Positions 27,996-39,450 of a DNA stretch of 64,000 nt are shown here, piece after piece. The stretch comes from Rhodocyclaceae bacterium (GTDB lineage Bacteria; Pseudomonadota; Gammaproteobacteria; Burkholderiales; Rhodocyclaceae). Where the stretch lies: assembly GCA_028714035.1 (NCBI GenBank), contig JAQTNA010000015.1, forward strand, positions 20,562 through 84,561, read 5' to 3'. The position numbers were made by a program, and so were the translations under genes. Numbering within the stretch: the stretch's first letter is position 1; the number at the start of each line of letters is the position of its first letter. Under the pieces are notes generated by a model. That model did no database searches. It had not been told where the DNA came from and saw only the letters and a program-made list of their open reading frames with translations.

Positions 27996-28664
27996 TCAGG
28001 CCGAAGCCAAGGCGGCCTCATCCCGGCTCTGAAGAACCTTGTCCACCAGGCCGTAATCCACGGATTCCTGGGCGGAGAGGAAGTTATCCCGGTCCGTGTC
28101 CCGTTCGAGGCGTTCGATTGCCTGGCCGGTATGCTTGGCCATGATCTCGTTCAGGCGCGCGCGCAGGTAGAGGATTTCCTTGGCGTGGATCTCGATGTCG
28201 GACGCCTGGCCCTGGAAGCCGCCCATGGGCTGGTGGATCATGACCCGGGAGTTCGGCAGGCAATAACGCTTGCCCTGGGCTCCCGCGGTCAGCAGGAAGG
28301 CACCCATGCTGGCCGCCTGGCCGATGCAAAGGGTGCTCACGTCCGGCTTGATGAACTGCATGGTGTCGTAGATCGCCAGCCCGGCGGAAACAGAACCGCC
28401 CGGGGAGTTGATGTAGAGAAAGATATCCTTGTCCGGGTTCTCCGACTCCAGGAACAGCAACTGGGCGACGATCAGGTTGGCGCTCTGGTCATTGACCGGC
28501 CCCACCAGGAACACGACCCGCTCCTTGAGCAGGCGGGAGTAGATATCGTAGGAACGCTCGCCCCGGCCGCTCTGCTCCACGACCATGGGGATGAGCCCCA
28601 GACCCACGGGATCCCAGGCGCTTCCTTCACTCACATCTCTCATGCTGGCGACCTTTCGCGTCAT
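27996..28664 (-). CDS. clpP: ClpP serine protease subunit
   Basis: The 222-residue protein has the catalytic Ser119 in GQAASMGAF, His144 in VMIHQPMGG and a downstream Asp in ERDTDRDNF. The N-terminal segment before [10 protein letters not shown] is probably a processed propeptide. Fourteen subunits form the proteolytic chamber capped by ClpX. The start overlaps the tig stop as ATGA, indicating translational coupling. Confidence 0.97.
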   Translation of the reverse strand: MTRKVASMRDVSEGSAWDPVGLGLIPMVVEQSGRGERSYDIYSRLLKERVVFLVGPVNDQSANLIVAQLLFLESENPDKDIFLYINSPGGSVSAGLAIYDTMQFIKPDVSTLCIGQAASMGAFLLTAGAQGKRYCLPNSRVMIHQPMGGFQGQASDIEIHAKEILYLRARLNEIMAKHTGQAIERLERDTDRDNFLSAQESVDYGLVDKVLQSRDEAALASA

Positions 28665-29974
28665 GCGGCCGAGCCCATCAATTCATCGAAGGCCACGGCC
28701 TTGTCGGTGACCTGGGCATTGGCGAGCACCCAGTCCACCACGTTGTTTTCCAGAACCAGCGCCTCGATCTCGCCCAGGCGCTGAGGCTGAGCGTAATACC
28801 AGCGCACCACTTCGGCAGGATCCTCGTAGCTCTGGGCGAATTCCTCGATCTGTCCTCGCACCTGTTCCGGGGTGGCCTGAATGCCCTTTTCCCGGATGAT
28901 ATCGGCCAGGATCAGGCCCAACTTTACCCGACGCGTGGCCTGCTCGGTGAACCAGGAAGGCTCTACCGGCACATTCTTCGGGTCAATGCCGCGATTGATC
29001 ATGTCCTGGCGCGCGCCTTCGGCCATGTTGCGGGACTCCTGATCCACCAGCGCCCTGGGCACGTCCATGGGGTTGGCCTCCAGGATCGCCTTCATGGCCT
29101 GTTCCTTGATGCGGGCCTGGATGCGCTTCTTCACCTCACGCTCCAGGTTGGCCCCCACTTCGGCGCGCATCTTCTCGATGTCGCCGTCGGCGATCCCCAG
29201 GGAGTGGGCGAATTCCGCATCCAGCTCCGGCAGCTTCGGCTCCTCGACGGCCTTCACCGTCGCTTCGAACTGGGCCGTCCTGCCCTTCAGGTTGGCCGCG
29301 TGATAATCATCCGGGAAGGCGACATCGAAGGTGCGGGTTTCGCCCGCGGCCAGGCCGGTCAGGCCGGCTTCGAAATCGGGCAGCATGCGCCCTTCGCCCA
29401 GCACCACGGCAAAATCCTTGGCCTCGCCGCCCTGGAACACCTCGCCGTCCAGACGGCCGGTGAAGTCCACGGTCATCTTGTCGCCGGTGGCGGAGGCACG
29501 CTGGGTCGGCACGTAGTACAGGCGCTGCTTGCGCAGCACTTCGATCGTGCGATCCACTTCCGCAACACCCGCTTCCAGCACCGGGCGCTCGATCGTCTGG
29601 CCGGAGATGTCGCCCAGGGTGATTTCCGGATAGACCTCGAACACGGCGGAAAACTCCAGCTTGCTCTCGTCCTCGCCCGGCTTGGGCTCGATGCGGGGGA
29701 AGCCGGCCACGCGCAGGTTCTGGGCACGCACCGATTCACCAAAGGTGCGTTCCACGGCCTCGCCTATGGCCTCGTGCCGCGCCTGAGGTCCGTGCATCTG
29801 GACCACCATCTTGAACGGCACCTTGCCGGGCCGGAACCCCGCCACCTTCACCGTGCGGGCAAGCCGCTTCAGACGCTGATCCACGTCCTTGTCCACGTCC
29901 GCGCGGGCAATGGCCATGTCAATGCGGCGTTCCAGCGAGTTGCTGGCGTTCTGGATCTCCGGGCTGTTTTGCAT
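28661..29974 (-). CDS. tig: Trigger factor (ribosome-associated chaperone)
   Basis: The protein has 437 residues. An N-terminal ribosome-binding domain has the signature GFRPGKVP near residue 47. A central FKBP-type prolyl isomerase domain follows (about 155-245, with [14 protein letters not shown]), then the helical C-terminal chaperone arms. It folds nascent chains at the ribosome exit. The start has an AAGGAA site. It is the first gene of the tig-clpP-clpX operon. Confidence 0.97.
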   Translation of the reverse strand: MQNSPEIQNASNSLERRIDMAIARADVDKDVDQRLKRLARTVKVAGFRPGKVPFKMVVQMHGPQARHEAIGEAVERTFGESVRAQNLRVAGFPRIEPKPGEDESKLEFSAVFEVYPEITLGDISGQTIERPVLEAGVAEVDRTIEVLRKQRLYYVPTQRASATGDKMTVDFTGRLDGEVFQGGEAKDFAVVLGEGRMLPDFEAGLTGLAAGETRTFDVAFPDDYHAANLKGRTAQFEATVKAVEEPKLPELDAEFAHSLGIADGDIEKMRAEVGANLEREVKKRIQARIKEQAMKAILEANPMDVPRALVDQESRNMAEGARQDMINRGIDPKNVPVEPSWFTEQATRRVKLGLILADIIREKGIQATPEQVRGQIEEFAQSYEDPAEVVRWYYAQPQRLGEIEALVLENNVVDWVLANAQVTDKAVAFDELMGSAA

Positions 29975-30389
29975 GAAATTTCCTTGATAACTGTGGGGAA
30001 GCCGGAAAGTGCACCGGGCTCGGGCGGCATCGGCCCGCAGCGCCTGCCTGGCCTCACCGTGTTACCTCGACCGGCTTCCAAAATATGGGTTCAAATGTTC
30101 GCAACCGGCCTCGCTCCGGGGCATAAGCCGAATTTTCGTTCGGCAAGCCATGGCAAAAAAGGCCGGGGCGCGATTTTAGCACGCCCGCGAACTCAAGGTG
30201 GCACGGCCGGTGCGGGGATGTAATTCTGACGGGCATGGCGAACATCGCCGCGGGATGATTCTGGCGGCCCCGGCCTGATGAACGGGGAGGAAAAGGCGGC
30301 CGATATCGGGGCCGGCCGTCATGGGGAGTTGAAATCTGTCCCCCAAGTCCGCATCCGTTTGCATCTCCCTGCCATCGGTTGCGGCCGCC
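29975..30389. other. 415-base intergenic region upstream of tig
   Basis: No gene is seen. It holds the tig promoter (no confident boxes) and the 3' end of the EAL gene transcript. A GC-rich inverted sequence around 30294-30317 with a following T-run on the minus strand may be a weak terminator for that gene. Confidence 0.45.
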
Positions 30390-32618
30390 CTACGCATCCT
30401 CTCTTGGGTGCTGGGCGAAGGCCTCGAACTCGGCAAGGGGCAGCGGGCGGGCGAACAGGTAGCCCTGGTAGGCGTGGCAATCGTGGCGGGCAAGGAAGGC
30501 CCGTTGCGGCTCCGTCTCCACGCCCTCGGCGATGACATCCAGCCCCAGCCCCCTGGCCATGGTGATGATGGTTTGTGCCACGATCCCGTCATTGACGCTG
30601 TGAGGCAGATTGAGCACGAAGGAGCGGTCAATCTTGATCTGTTCGAGCGGTAGCCGGGTCAGGTAGGACAAGGATGAATGGCCGGTACCGAAATCATCCA
30701 GTGAAAAACCGATGCCCAGGGCTTCCAGGGCGTGCATCTTGCCAAAGGTATCGGCCACATCCTTCAGCACCATGCTCTCGGTCAACTCCATCTTGAGGCG
30801 CCTGGGGTTCGCGCCGGTTTGCGCCAACAGGCCGGTGACCTGGGCAACGAAATCCGGCTGCTGAAACTGGCGCGCGCTGACATTGACCGCCAGGCGCAAG
30901 TCTCGCAGTATGGGAGAAGCTGACCAGGCCTCGATGTTGGCGCAGGCCGTTTCCAGCACCCAAAGGCCGATGGGCAGGATCAGGCCCGTTTCCTCCGCCA
31001 GCGGAATGAAGTCGCCGGGCGGCACGAGGCCACGATCGGGATGCTGCCAGCGTAGCAAGGCCTCGGCGCCGATGAGGCGTTCGTCGGCATCCACCTGTGG
31101 CTGGTAGTAGAGCCGAAGTTGCCGCCTCTCCAACGCGAGTCGCAGGTCGGCCTCCAGACTGCTGCGCTCTTCCACGGCCGTCTGCATCGCCGGATCGAAA
31201 AAGCGCAAGGTATTGCGGCCCGCCTCCTTGGCCTTGTACATGGCCAGGTCGGCATGGCGCAGCAGCATCTCCACCGGCTCGAGGTGATTCTGAAACAGGG
31301 TGACGCCCAGGCTGGCCGAGCAATGATGCCTCTGTTCGCCGATAAAATAAGCCTGGGCCAGAGCGTCCCGTATCTTTTCCCCCACCAACCCGGCCTGGAG
31401 CGCCGCGTTCTGGGCTTCGTTGCTCAGGTCTTCCAGGATCACCACGAACTCATCCCCGCCGAGACGAGCCACGGTGTCACCCTCCCGCACGCCAGCCTGT
31501 ATGCGTCTTGCCGTTTCAATCAACAGTTGGTCGCCGACTTCGTGGCCCCTCGTATCGTTGATCGTCTTGAAATTATCCAGGTCCAGGAACAGCAGTGCAC
31601 CATGGTGGCCGCTGCGACTGCTGCCGGCCATGGCCTGCCCGATGCGGTCCTGCAAGAGGCGGCGGTTGGGCAGGTGGGTGAGCGGATCGTAGTAGGCCAG
31701 GCGATGAATCTCGGCTTCCGCCTCCTTGTTCTGGGTGATTTCGGAAAACGTGCCGACGTAGTGGCTGATGCGGCCGTCCGGAGCGCAGACGACGGAGATG
31801 CACAACCATTCGGCGTAGATTTTGCCGCTCTTGCGCCGATTCCACATCTCGCCCTGCCAAAAACCCTGTTCCCTCAGAGCCTGCCACATGCGCAAATAAA
31901 AACTCTTGTCGTGACGCCCGGAACTGAGCACGGCGGGTGTCTTGCCGATGACCTCGTCCGCCTCGAAGCCGGTCACCCGGGTAAAGGCCTGGTTCACGCG
32001 CAGGATGACGGAGTTGGCATCGGTGACCATCATGGCTTCCTGGGACTCGAAGGCCACGGCGGCGATGCGCAAACCTTCCTCGGCACGCTTCCAGGCAGAA
32101 ACATCGGTCAGGCTGGCTCGCACCACGCCACCGTCCATGGCGCGACAGTCCAGACGGACATGGAAGCGCTCCTGGTCACCACGTTGCAGGATGAATTCGC
32201 CGCTTGATGAGTCTTGCCGTTTCAGAACGGTGAGAATCAGCCGATGCCACCGGTCGCGGTCTTCCGCGATGAAGAGGCCGGCAAAGCGGCGGTTCAGCAG
32301 CCTCGCACGGTCCTGTCCCAGGAGCGTGGCGGCGGTCAGGTTGAGCTGCCGGATCAGACCCTCGCACGAAACGGTCACATAGCCGACCGGCGCGAATTCA
32401 TAAAGGCTCAGATAGCGGTCCCGCGATTCCTCCAGCGCAAGCTGGGACTGGCGCAGGGACTCGTTTTGCATCTGGAGTTCAATCTGATGTACCTGGAGTT
32501 CATGCAGAAGTTCGTCGGCCGAGCGAGTGCGCCCACCTTTTGCGGGAAACTGGGCGACCTCGGCTTCGGCGACTTTCCGCAGAAACTCGGGAGAGGGGGC
32601 TGGCGGCGGTTTAGCCAT
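30390..32618 (-). CDS. PAS-PAS-GGDEF-EAL cyclic-di-GMP protein
   Basis: This 742-residue protein has no membrane helix. An N-terminal coiled coil (DELLHELQVHQIELQMQNE) precedes two PAS domains (about 60-165 and 170-290). GGDEF (ARLGGDEFVVIL, near residue 386, with an RxxD site upstream) and EAL (GAEALLRW near residue 518) domains follow. Both catalytic signatures look intact, so it could make or break cyclic di-GMP; in many such tandems one activity dominates. The C-terminal EAL domain keeps DDFGTGHSSL. The region 49-71 bases upstream of its ATG is a 23-base G/C homopolymer that could affect expression. Confidence 0.93.
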   Translation of the reverse strand: MAKPPPAPSPEFLRKVAEAEVAQFPAKGGRTRSADELLHELQVHQIELQMQNESLRQSQLALEESRDRYLSLYEFAPVGYVTVSCEGLIRQLNLTAATLLGQDRARLLNRRFAGLFIAEDRDRWHRLILTVLKRQDSSSGEFILQRGDQERFHVRLDCRAMDGGVVRASLTDVSAWKRAEEGLRIAAVAFESQEAMMVTDANSVILRVNQAFTRVTGFEADEVIGKTPAVLSSGRHDKSFYLRMWQALREQGFWQGEMWNRRKSGKIYAEWLCISVVCAPDGRISHYVGTFSEITQNKEAEAEIHRLAYYDPLTHLPNRRLLQDRIGQAMAGSSRSGHHGALLFLDLDNFKTINDTRGHEVGDQLLIETARRIQAGVREGDTVARLGGDEFVVILEDLSNEAQNAALQAGLVGEKIRDALAQAYFIGEQRHHCSASLGVTLFQNHLEPVEMLLRHADLAMYKAKEAGRNTLRFFDPAMQTAVEERSSLEADLRLALERRQLRLYYQPQVDADERLIGAEALLRWQHPDRGLVPPGDFIPLAEETGLILPIGLWVLETACANIEAWSASPILRDLRLAVNVSARQFQQPDFVAQVTGLLAQTGANPRRLKMELTESMVLKDVADTFGKMHALEALGIGFSLDDFGTGHSSLSYLTRLPLEQIKIDRSFVLNLPHSVNDGIVAQTIITMARGLGLDVIAEGVETEPQRAFLARHDCHAYQGYLFARPLPLAEFEAFAQHPREDA

Positions 32619-33055
32619 GGCGACGGTTCCGATCGGGCGCTGTTCGCTTCAAAACCGGGGCGTACGCCCCCCCCCCCCCCCCCCCCCCCGCAATTCCGTC
32701 CATCGCCAGCGGGATCGTGGGCGACCTGGCGGTGACGCTTGGGATCAGGCGGGCATCGAGCACCTTCGTGCGCGGGCCGAGGCCGGGGACTGCGATGTTC
32801 ACCGCCTGCTCCTCAAAGGGTTGCCCGCCCGCCGCAATACCTCTGAGAGGAGGCTGTCAGCGCATGGCAATGACTCGCTTATCGGCCGGATACCGAAGAA
32901 CTGAAAGGAAATTATTCTGGATTTGTGCCCCCCCCCAATGCCTTGACAGGCGCGGAGCAGTACCCATAGCGTTCATCCGATTGCCCGTTGCGGGCATCCC
33001 GGCACATTCAGTTTGGCTCCCGGCGGCGGCTGGTCTACAATCCGGCTCGCGTGAT
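32619..33055. other. Intergenic region with two C homopolymers
   Basis: No gene is called here. It contains 23 consecutive C (32667-32689) and 9 consecutive C (32928-32936). Between them, a minus-strand frame (about 32695-32830) reads VPGLGPRTKVLDARLIPSVT; this might be a remnant of a coding sequence but has no start and no confident family. Confidence 0.5.
32667..32689. repeat. 23-base poly-C homopolymer
   Basis: An uninterrupted run of 23 C occurs upstream of the GGDEF-EAL gene. Runs of this length are unstable by slipped-strand mispairing; it is also the type of site most prone to sequencing or assembly error. Confidence 0.9.
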
Positions 33056-33140
33056 GCGGGCGTGGCGAAATTGGTAGACGCACCAGATTTAGGTTCTGGC
33101 GCCGCAAGGCGTGGGGGTTCGAGTCCCTTCGCCCGCACCA
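33056..33140 (+). tRNA. tRNA-Leu (anticodon UAG)
   Basis: This 85-base class II tRNA has the acceptor stem GCGGGCG/CGCCCGC and D-arm GTGGCGAAATTGGTAGACGC. The anticodon loop TTTAGGT in stem CCAGA/TCTGG gives UAG. A long variable arm and T-arm GGTTCGAGTCC follow, and the 3' CCA is encoded. It decodes CUA and related leucine codons. Confidence 0.97.
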
Positions 33141-33202
33141 GCAAAGAATACGTGAAGTCTCCGGTACGAACCGACGCCCCAACCTACCTCGTCCGCCCGC
33201 CC

Positions 33203-33517
33203 ATGAAGTTCCCCCATCTCTCCATCGGCGCCCGCTTCGAGTACGAGGGCAAGGTCTTTGTCAAGACCGGCCCCATGACGGCCAGCTCCGAACAGGGCGG
33301 GCAATGCCTGATTCCCCGTTACGCGGTGCTCAAGCCGCTGGACGGCGCTCAGCCGGAAACGAAGCCTTCCACCTCCCGACAATTGGACGAAGCGAAGGTG
33401 TTGGCGGCCTTCGAGACGTTCTACGCCACCTGTGCGCGTCTGGCGGACGAGCCTTCCAGGGTGGAACTGGCAGAAGCCCGCCAGAAGTTCCTGGTGCGGC
33501 TGAGAGCGAAGGGCTAG
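33203..33517 (+). CDS. Small conserved hypothetical protein
   Basis: This 104-residue soluble protein starts MKFPHLSIGARFEYEGKVFV; the early part looks like a small beta-structured domain (FEYEGKVFVKTGPMTASS), followed by a charged helical tail. No catalytic motif or signal peptide is visible. It lies 62 bases after tRNA-Leu and may share its transcript. I recognise the pattern as recurring in betaproteobacteria but know no function. The frame is open further upstream through the tRNA, but that extension is not coding. Confidence 0.65.
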   Translation: MKFPHLSIGARFEYEGKVFVKTGPMTASSEQGGQCLIPRYAVLKPLDGAQPETKPSTSRQLDEAKVLAAFETFYATCARLADEPSRVELAEARQKFLVRLRAKG

Positions 33518-33547
33518 CCGCTGCGACGCGCCGGCTCCTGCGGCGCT

Positions 33548-33922
33548 TTACTCCAGCAGTTCCGTGTCCTCGTGGCGGTAGGCGGGGGCGCAGCAGCACA
33601 GGAGGCGCAGCACACCGCCCTCGGCGGAAACCCGGTGCGGCATGCCGGGCAGGATGCACACCGTATCGCCGGGTTCCACGGGGATTTCTTCGTCCCCCAG
33701 GCGCATCACGCCCCGTCCCTCCAGGATGTGGTAAAGCTCTTCCGTTTCCCGGTGCCGGTGCAACCGGGTCGGCTTTCCCGGAAACACCGTGGCCTCCGCC
33801 AGGCTCTGCGCCTGGTTGCCCTGCACTCCGGGGTGCATCAGTTCCCGGATTTCCGATCCATCCAGGGTGATATAGGGCTGGACCTCGGCGTAGGGTTGGC
33901 GGTTCTTGTGCACCGTGATCAA
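33548..33922 (-). CDS. Cupin-domain protein
   Basis: This 124-residue single-domain cupin has motif 1 [17 protein letters not shown] and motif 2 [15 protein letters not shown]. The His and Glu ligands for a metal are present (H-x-H, E and H). It is probably a small metal-dependent isomerase, dioxygenase-like enzyme or sugar-binding protein; the substrate is unknown. The C-terminus has an unusual [10 protein letters not shown] triple cysteine. It lies 16 bases downstream of the ABC ATPase gene and may be the last gene of that operon. Confidence 0.8.
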   Translation of the reverse strand: MITVHKNRQPYAEVQPYITLDGSEIRELMHPGVQGNQAQSLAEATVFPGKPTRLHRHRETEELYHILEGRGVMRLGDEEIPVEPGDTVCILPGMPHRVSAEGGVLRLLCCCAPAYRHEDTELLE

Positions 33923-33938
33923 TCCTTGAGACTTGCCA

Positions 33939-35990
<2,052 letters not shown>

Positions 35991-36010
35991 GGCAAAACCC
36001 AAGAACACTC

Positions 36011-36140
36011 ACCGCAGAGGCGCAGAGGCGCGGAGAAAGCCCGAATGGTTCTCGCCATCTGCTCATCCCAACGTGAAAAATTCAACCGCCCAAGGCGAAG
36101 GAAGTTTTTCCTCCGCGCCTCTGCGCCTCTGCGGTTCAAC
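36011..36140. repeat. ACCGCAGAGGCGCAGAGGCGCGGAG inverted-repeat element
   Basis: Arms at 36011-36038 and 36107-36135 are inverted copies with a single base insertion and enclose 68 bases. The element lies between the ABC permease and ATPase genes, within their presumed operon, so it would form a large RNA hairpin in the message. It is the same family as the copies at 22.5, 38.6 and 54.2 kb. Confidence 0.8.
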
Positions 36141-36160
36141 AGTTTCTTGATCATGTCCCC

Positions 36161-37570
36161 TCAGGTTCTGGCCCGCAAGCGCGGATCGAAGGCATCGCGC
36201 ACGGAATCCGCGAACAGGTTGGCGGAGAGCACCAGCGCCAGCATGAAGGAGAAGGCGGCGGCCAGGGACCACCAGACCGCGGGCTCCCGCGCCAGTTCCA
36301 TGCGCGCCGCGTTGATCATGGTACCGAAACTCACCGTGTTCGGATCCACGCCTATGCCCACGTAGGACAGCACGGCTTCGGCCAGGACCAGGCCGCTGAA
36401 GTCCATGACCAGCGAGATGAGCACGATGTGCATGACGTTGGGCAGGATGTGGCGCAGCATGATGCCTCCCGGCGACACGCCGAAGGCCCGCGCCGCCTGG
36501 ATGAATTCCAGTTCCCGCAGCTTCAGCGCCTCGCCCCGCAGCAAGCGGCACAGCCCGGTCCAGCTGGTGATGCCCAGGATGAAGCACAGCGCCAAAAGGC
36601 GCGCATCGGCCCGCTCGGCGGCGGTGGCGAACCACTGGGGATGGTTGTCTATCACCACCTGCATCATGAGGACCGCGGCGGCGATGAGCAGCACGCCGGG
36701 AATGGAGTTCAGCGTCGTGTACACATACTGGATCACGTCATCCACCCAGCCCCCCAGGTAGCCGGCCAGGATGCCCAGGGCCGCGGCGAAGGGCAGCATG
36801 ATGAGGGTGGTGAGGGTGCCGATCACCAGCGCGGTGCGTATGCTTTTCAGGGTCAGGAAGAACACGTCCTGCCCGACCTTGTCCGTGCCGAACACGTGGT
36901 AGTGGCCACTGAGGGCGGCGAGAGGCGCCGCCAGGAAGAGCATGACGCCCAGGGTGAGGAGCACCGAGCGCCAGGCCCAGGGTGTTTCGCGCCGGCGGAT
37001 GCGCCGCCAGGCCTCGCCCGGCGATATGGACTCCCTGCGCGCCACGGTCCGGGTCACCGCCGCCACGATCAGGAGCCAAAGGACCAACCCGACTGCCTCG
37101 CCCTTCACCATCCTCCGCGCCACATCACCGGCCAGCCCGGCTTCCGGATCGGACAGATGGGCCGCCCCCCACTTGAGCCGGGGGTAATCCCGCACCTGGC
37201 TGCCATCCGGCCGCTCCAGGGTCTCCTTGGAGAACAGGCGGTCGGCCAGCGGCGCGGAATAGGTCTTTTCCACCTGCCGCCGCAGAGGTTCAGCCAGGGC
37301 ATCCAGGGCGCTTTCCACCTCCACTGACCAGACCGTGCCCGCTCCTTCCAGCCGGGAACGGTAATGCAGGGAATCCAGCAGGCCGACCACCAGGAACAGG
37401 GCCAGGACCGTGGCGGCCGCCATGCCCAGGCCATCCCCCGCCACCCGGCGCCAGGCGAGCATCAGGTACTCGCGGCGCCGCACGTAGAAGCCCGCCGCCA
37501 CCGCCGCGGCGAGCAGGGCAAAGAGCAGCGCGTCGGTCCAGAGCAGCACGGGAAGAAAGGGCAGGCTCAT
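36161..37570 (-). CDS. Peptide ABC transporter permease (YejE/OppC-like)
   Basis: The protein has 469 residues. The C-terminal 260 residues are a standard binding-protein-dependent permease domain with the EAA loop QAARAFGVSPGGIMLRHILPN. The N-terminal half adds two membrane helices around a roughly 100-residue periplasmic segment, as in YejE-type rather than OppC-type subunits. Together with the upstream permease gene (4-base ATGA overlap) and the fused ATPase it forms a microcin/peptide importer of the YejBEF kind. No substrate-binding protein gene is adjacent. Confidence 0.9.
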   Translation of the reverse strand: MSLPFLPVLLWTDALLFALLAAAVAAGFYVRRREYLMLAWRRVAGDGLGMAAATVLALFLVVGLLDSLHYRSRLEGAGTVWSVEVESALDALAEPLRRQVEKTYSAPLADRLFSKETLERPDGSQVRDYPRLKWGAAHLSDPEAGLAGDVARRMVKGEAVGLVLWLLIVAAVTRTVARRESISPGEAWRRIRRRETPWAWRSVLLTLGVMLFLAAPLAALSGHYHVFGTDKVGQDVFFLTLKSIRTALVIGTLTTLIMLPFAAALGILAGYLGGWVDDVIQYVYTTLNSIPGVLLIAAAVLMMQVVIDNHPQWFATAAERADARLLALCFILGITSWTGLCRLLRGEALKLRELEFIQAARAFGVSPGGIMLRHILPNVMHIVLISLVMDFSGLVLAEAVLSYVGIGVDPNTVSFGTMINAARMELAREPAVWWSLAAAFSFMLALVLSANLFADSVRDAFDPRLRART

Positions 37571-38547
37571 CGCTCGAACCTCACCCGGGGGTCCACCAGG
37601 GTATAGGAGATGTCGGTGAGCAGGAGGCCGACGATGTAGAGCATGGAGCCTATGAACACCATGGCCTTCACCACCGCGAAGTCCTGGGCGTTGATGGCGT
37701 CAATCGTGTAGCTGCCCAGGCCGGGAATGCCGAAGAAGGATTCGGTGATGAGGCTGCCCATGAAGAGGAGCGGAATCACCACCACCACCCCGGTCAGGAT
37801 GGGAATCATGGCGTTCCTCAGCACATGGCCGAAGAGCACCGCCAATTCCGACAAGCCCTTGGCCCGCGCCGTGCGCACATAGTCCTTGCCGATCTCTTCC
37901 AGGAAGATGGTGCGGTACCAGCGGGCGCTGCTCCCCAAGCCCGCCAGCACGCTGATGATCACCGGCAGGGCCAGGAAGCGCGCCACGTCCAGGCCCTCGC
38001 CATAACCCGAGATGGGCACCAGGTGCCAGAGCTTGCTCACCAGGAACTGGCCGCCGATGATGTAAAAGAGGCTGGAGATGGACATGAGGGCGACGCAGGC
38101 CGCCACCCCCCAGAAGTCCAGCACGGTCCCCCGGAAGAACACCAGCAGCAGGGCGAACGAGACGCTGGCGTAGAGCCCGAGGAGGAACACCGGCAGGGCG
38201 ATGGCCAGACTCGGACCCATGCGCATGCGGATTTCCCGGGCGATGTCCCGCCCGTCGTCCGCACGGCCGAAGTCGCCGGCAAACATGCGCACCGACTTGG
38301 CAAAGAAGATGGTATTGGTGGCCTTGCCCAGGCCTTCCGCCTTCTCGTTCCAGATCAGGGGCCGGTCGTAACCGCGCTCCGCCTTCCAGCGGGCGATGGC
38401 CTCCGGCGTCACCCGTTTGATGCCCAGCTGCATGCGTGCCATGTCGTCCGGGGTGTTCACCACGAAAAACAGGGCAAAGGTGATGAGATTCACCCCGATC
38501 AGGATGGGCAAGGCGTGCAGCAGGCGCCGAAGGATGTAGGCAAGCAT
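37567..38547 (-). CDS. Peptide ABC transporter permease (YejB/OppB-like)
   Basis: This 326-residue inner-membrane permease has the OppB-type N-terminus MLAYILRRLLHALPILIGVN, a periplasmic loop and a C-terminal permease domain with the EAA motif TARAKGLSELAVLFGHVLRN. It starts the operon yejB-like, yejE-like, yejF-like, cupin. Its stop overlaps the next start. It pairs with the 469-residue permease to form the membrane channel. Confidence 0.92.
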   Translation of the reverse strand: MLAYILRRLLHALPILIGVNLITFALFFVVNTPDDMARMQLGIKRVTPEAIARWKAERGYDRPLIWNEKAEGLGKATNTIFFAKSVRMFAGDFGRADDGRDIAREIRMRMGPSLAIALPVFLLGLYASVSFALLLVFFRGTVLDFWGVAACVALMSISSLFYIIGGQFLVSKLWHLVPISGYGEGLDVARFLALPVIISVLAGLGSSARWYRTIFLEEIGKDYVRTARAKGLSELAVLFGHVLRNAMIPILTGVVVVIPLLFMGSLITESFFGIPGLGSYTIDAINAQDFAVVKAMVFIGSMLYIVGLLLTDISYTLVDPRVRFER

Positions 38548-38603
38548 GGCCCGGGACTATACCAAAGGCGGACCTTGGCCGGGCCATTCAAAACGCCCCC
38601 TTG

Positions 38604-38722
38604 CCGCAGGGGCGCTGAGACGCGGCGAAAACCCGGCAATGCCGGCCACTGTTGCCATAGTCCGCGAGGCATCAGCCAACAGGGTTATGCGATTTCTCTG
38701 CGCCTCCGCGCCTCTGCGGTTC
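38604..38722. repeat. Degenerate CCGCAGGGGCGC...GCGCCTCTGCGG inverted-repeat element
   Basis: The right arm (38692-38722) is a good copy of the CTCTGCGCC...CTCTGCGGTT repeat; the left arm (38604-38631) is its diverged inverse. It lies in the divergent gap between the ABC permease gene and nth. Confidence 0.6.
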
Positions 38723-38769
38723 AAGTTGCTTTTCCTGGATAATGGCGACTTTCAACGCCCCTTGTCGTC

Positions 38770-39417
38770 ATGTCCCCCAGCCACATCGAGGAAATGTTCC
38801 GTCGCTTTGCAGAAGCCAATCCGAATCCGACCACGGAACTGGAATACGCCACGCCCTTCCAGTTGCTCGCGGCGGTCATCCTCTCCGCCCAGGCCACGGA
38901 CAAGGGGGTGAACCTGGCCACCCGGCGTCTGTTCCTGGATGCCGGGTCGCCGGCGGCCATGGCCGCCCTGGGCGAGGAAGGATTGCTGGACTACCTCAAG
39001 ACCATAGGCCTCTTCCGTACCAAGGCGAAAAACCTGGCGGCGACGGCGCGGATCATCACGGAGCGCCACGGCGGCCAGGTGCCGCAAAGCCGCGAGGAAC
39101 TGGAAGCCCTGCCCGGTGTCGGCAGGAAGACGGCCAACGTGGTGCTGAACACGATATTCGGGCAACCCACCATCGCCGTCGACACCCATATCTTCCGGCT
39201 GGCAAACCGCACGGGCCTCGCCCCGGGCAGAAATGTGGCCCAGGTTGAGGAACTATTGCTCAAGGTCATACCAAAGGACTATCGCCAACATGCCCATCAT
39301 TGGCTTATTCTTCACGGACGTTATGTCTGCAAGGCGAGAAAACCGGAGTGCGGCAACTGCCTGATACAAGATCTGTGCGCTTACCCTGATAGCTCATATC
39401 GGGTTACGCTGCGCTAA
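38770..39417 (+). CDS. nth: Endonuclease III
   Basis: This 215-residue DNA glycosylase/AP lyase removes oxidised pyrimidines in base excision repair. The helix-hairpin-helix reads LPGVGRKTANVVLN with the catalytic Lys, the catalytic Asp follows in VDTHIFRLANRTG, and the C-terminal [4Fe-4S] ligands lie in CKARKPECGNCLIQDLC. Length is typical. It starts a rightward group with the DUF1841 and HDOD genes. Confidence 0.97.
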   Translation: MSPSHIEEMFRRFAEANPNPTTELEYATPFQLLAAVILSAQATDKGVNLATRRLFLDAGSPAAMAALGEEGLLDYLKTIGLFRTKAKNLAATARIITERHGGQVPQSREELEALPGVGRKTANVVLNTIFGQPTIAVDTHIFRLANRTGLAPGRNVAQVEELLLKVIPKDYRQHAHHWLILHGRYVCKARKPECGNCLIQDLCAYPDSSYRVTLR

Positions 39418-39450
39418 CCCGACCTACCCACTACCCACTCCCCATCAACC

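Noticed and set aside
32717..33202. Upstream extension of the small gene that starts at 33203
   Set aside because: The extension would pass through the tRNA-Leu gene; the ATG at 33203 gives the conserved-looking protein.
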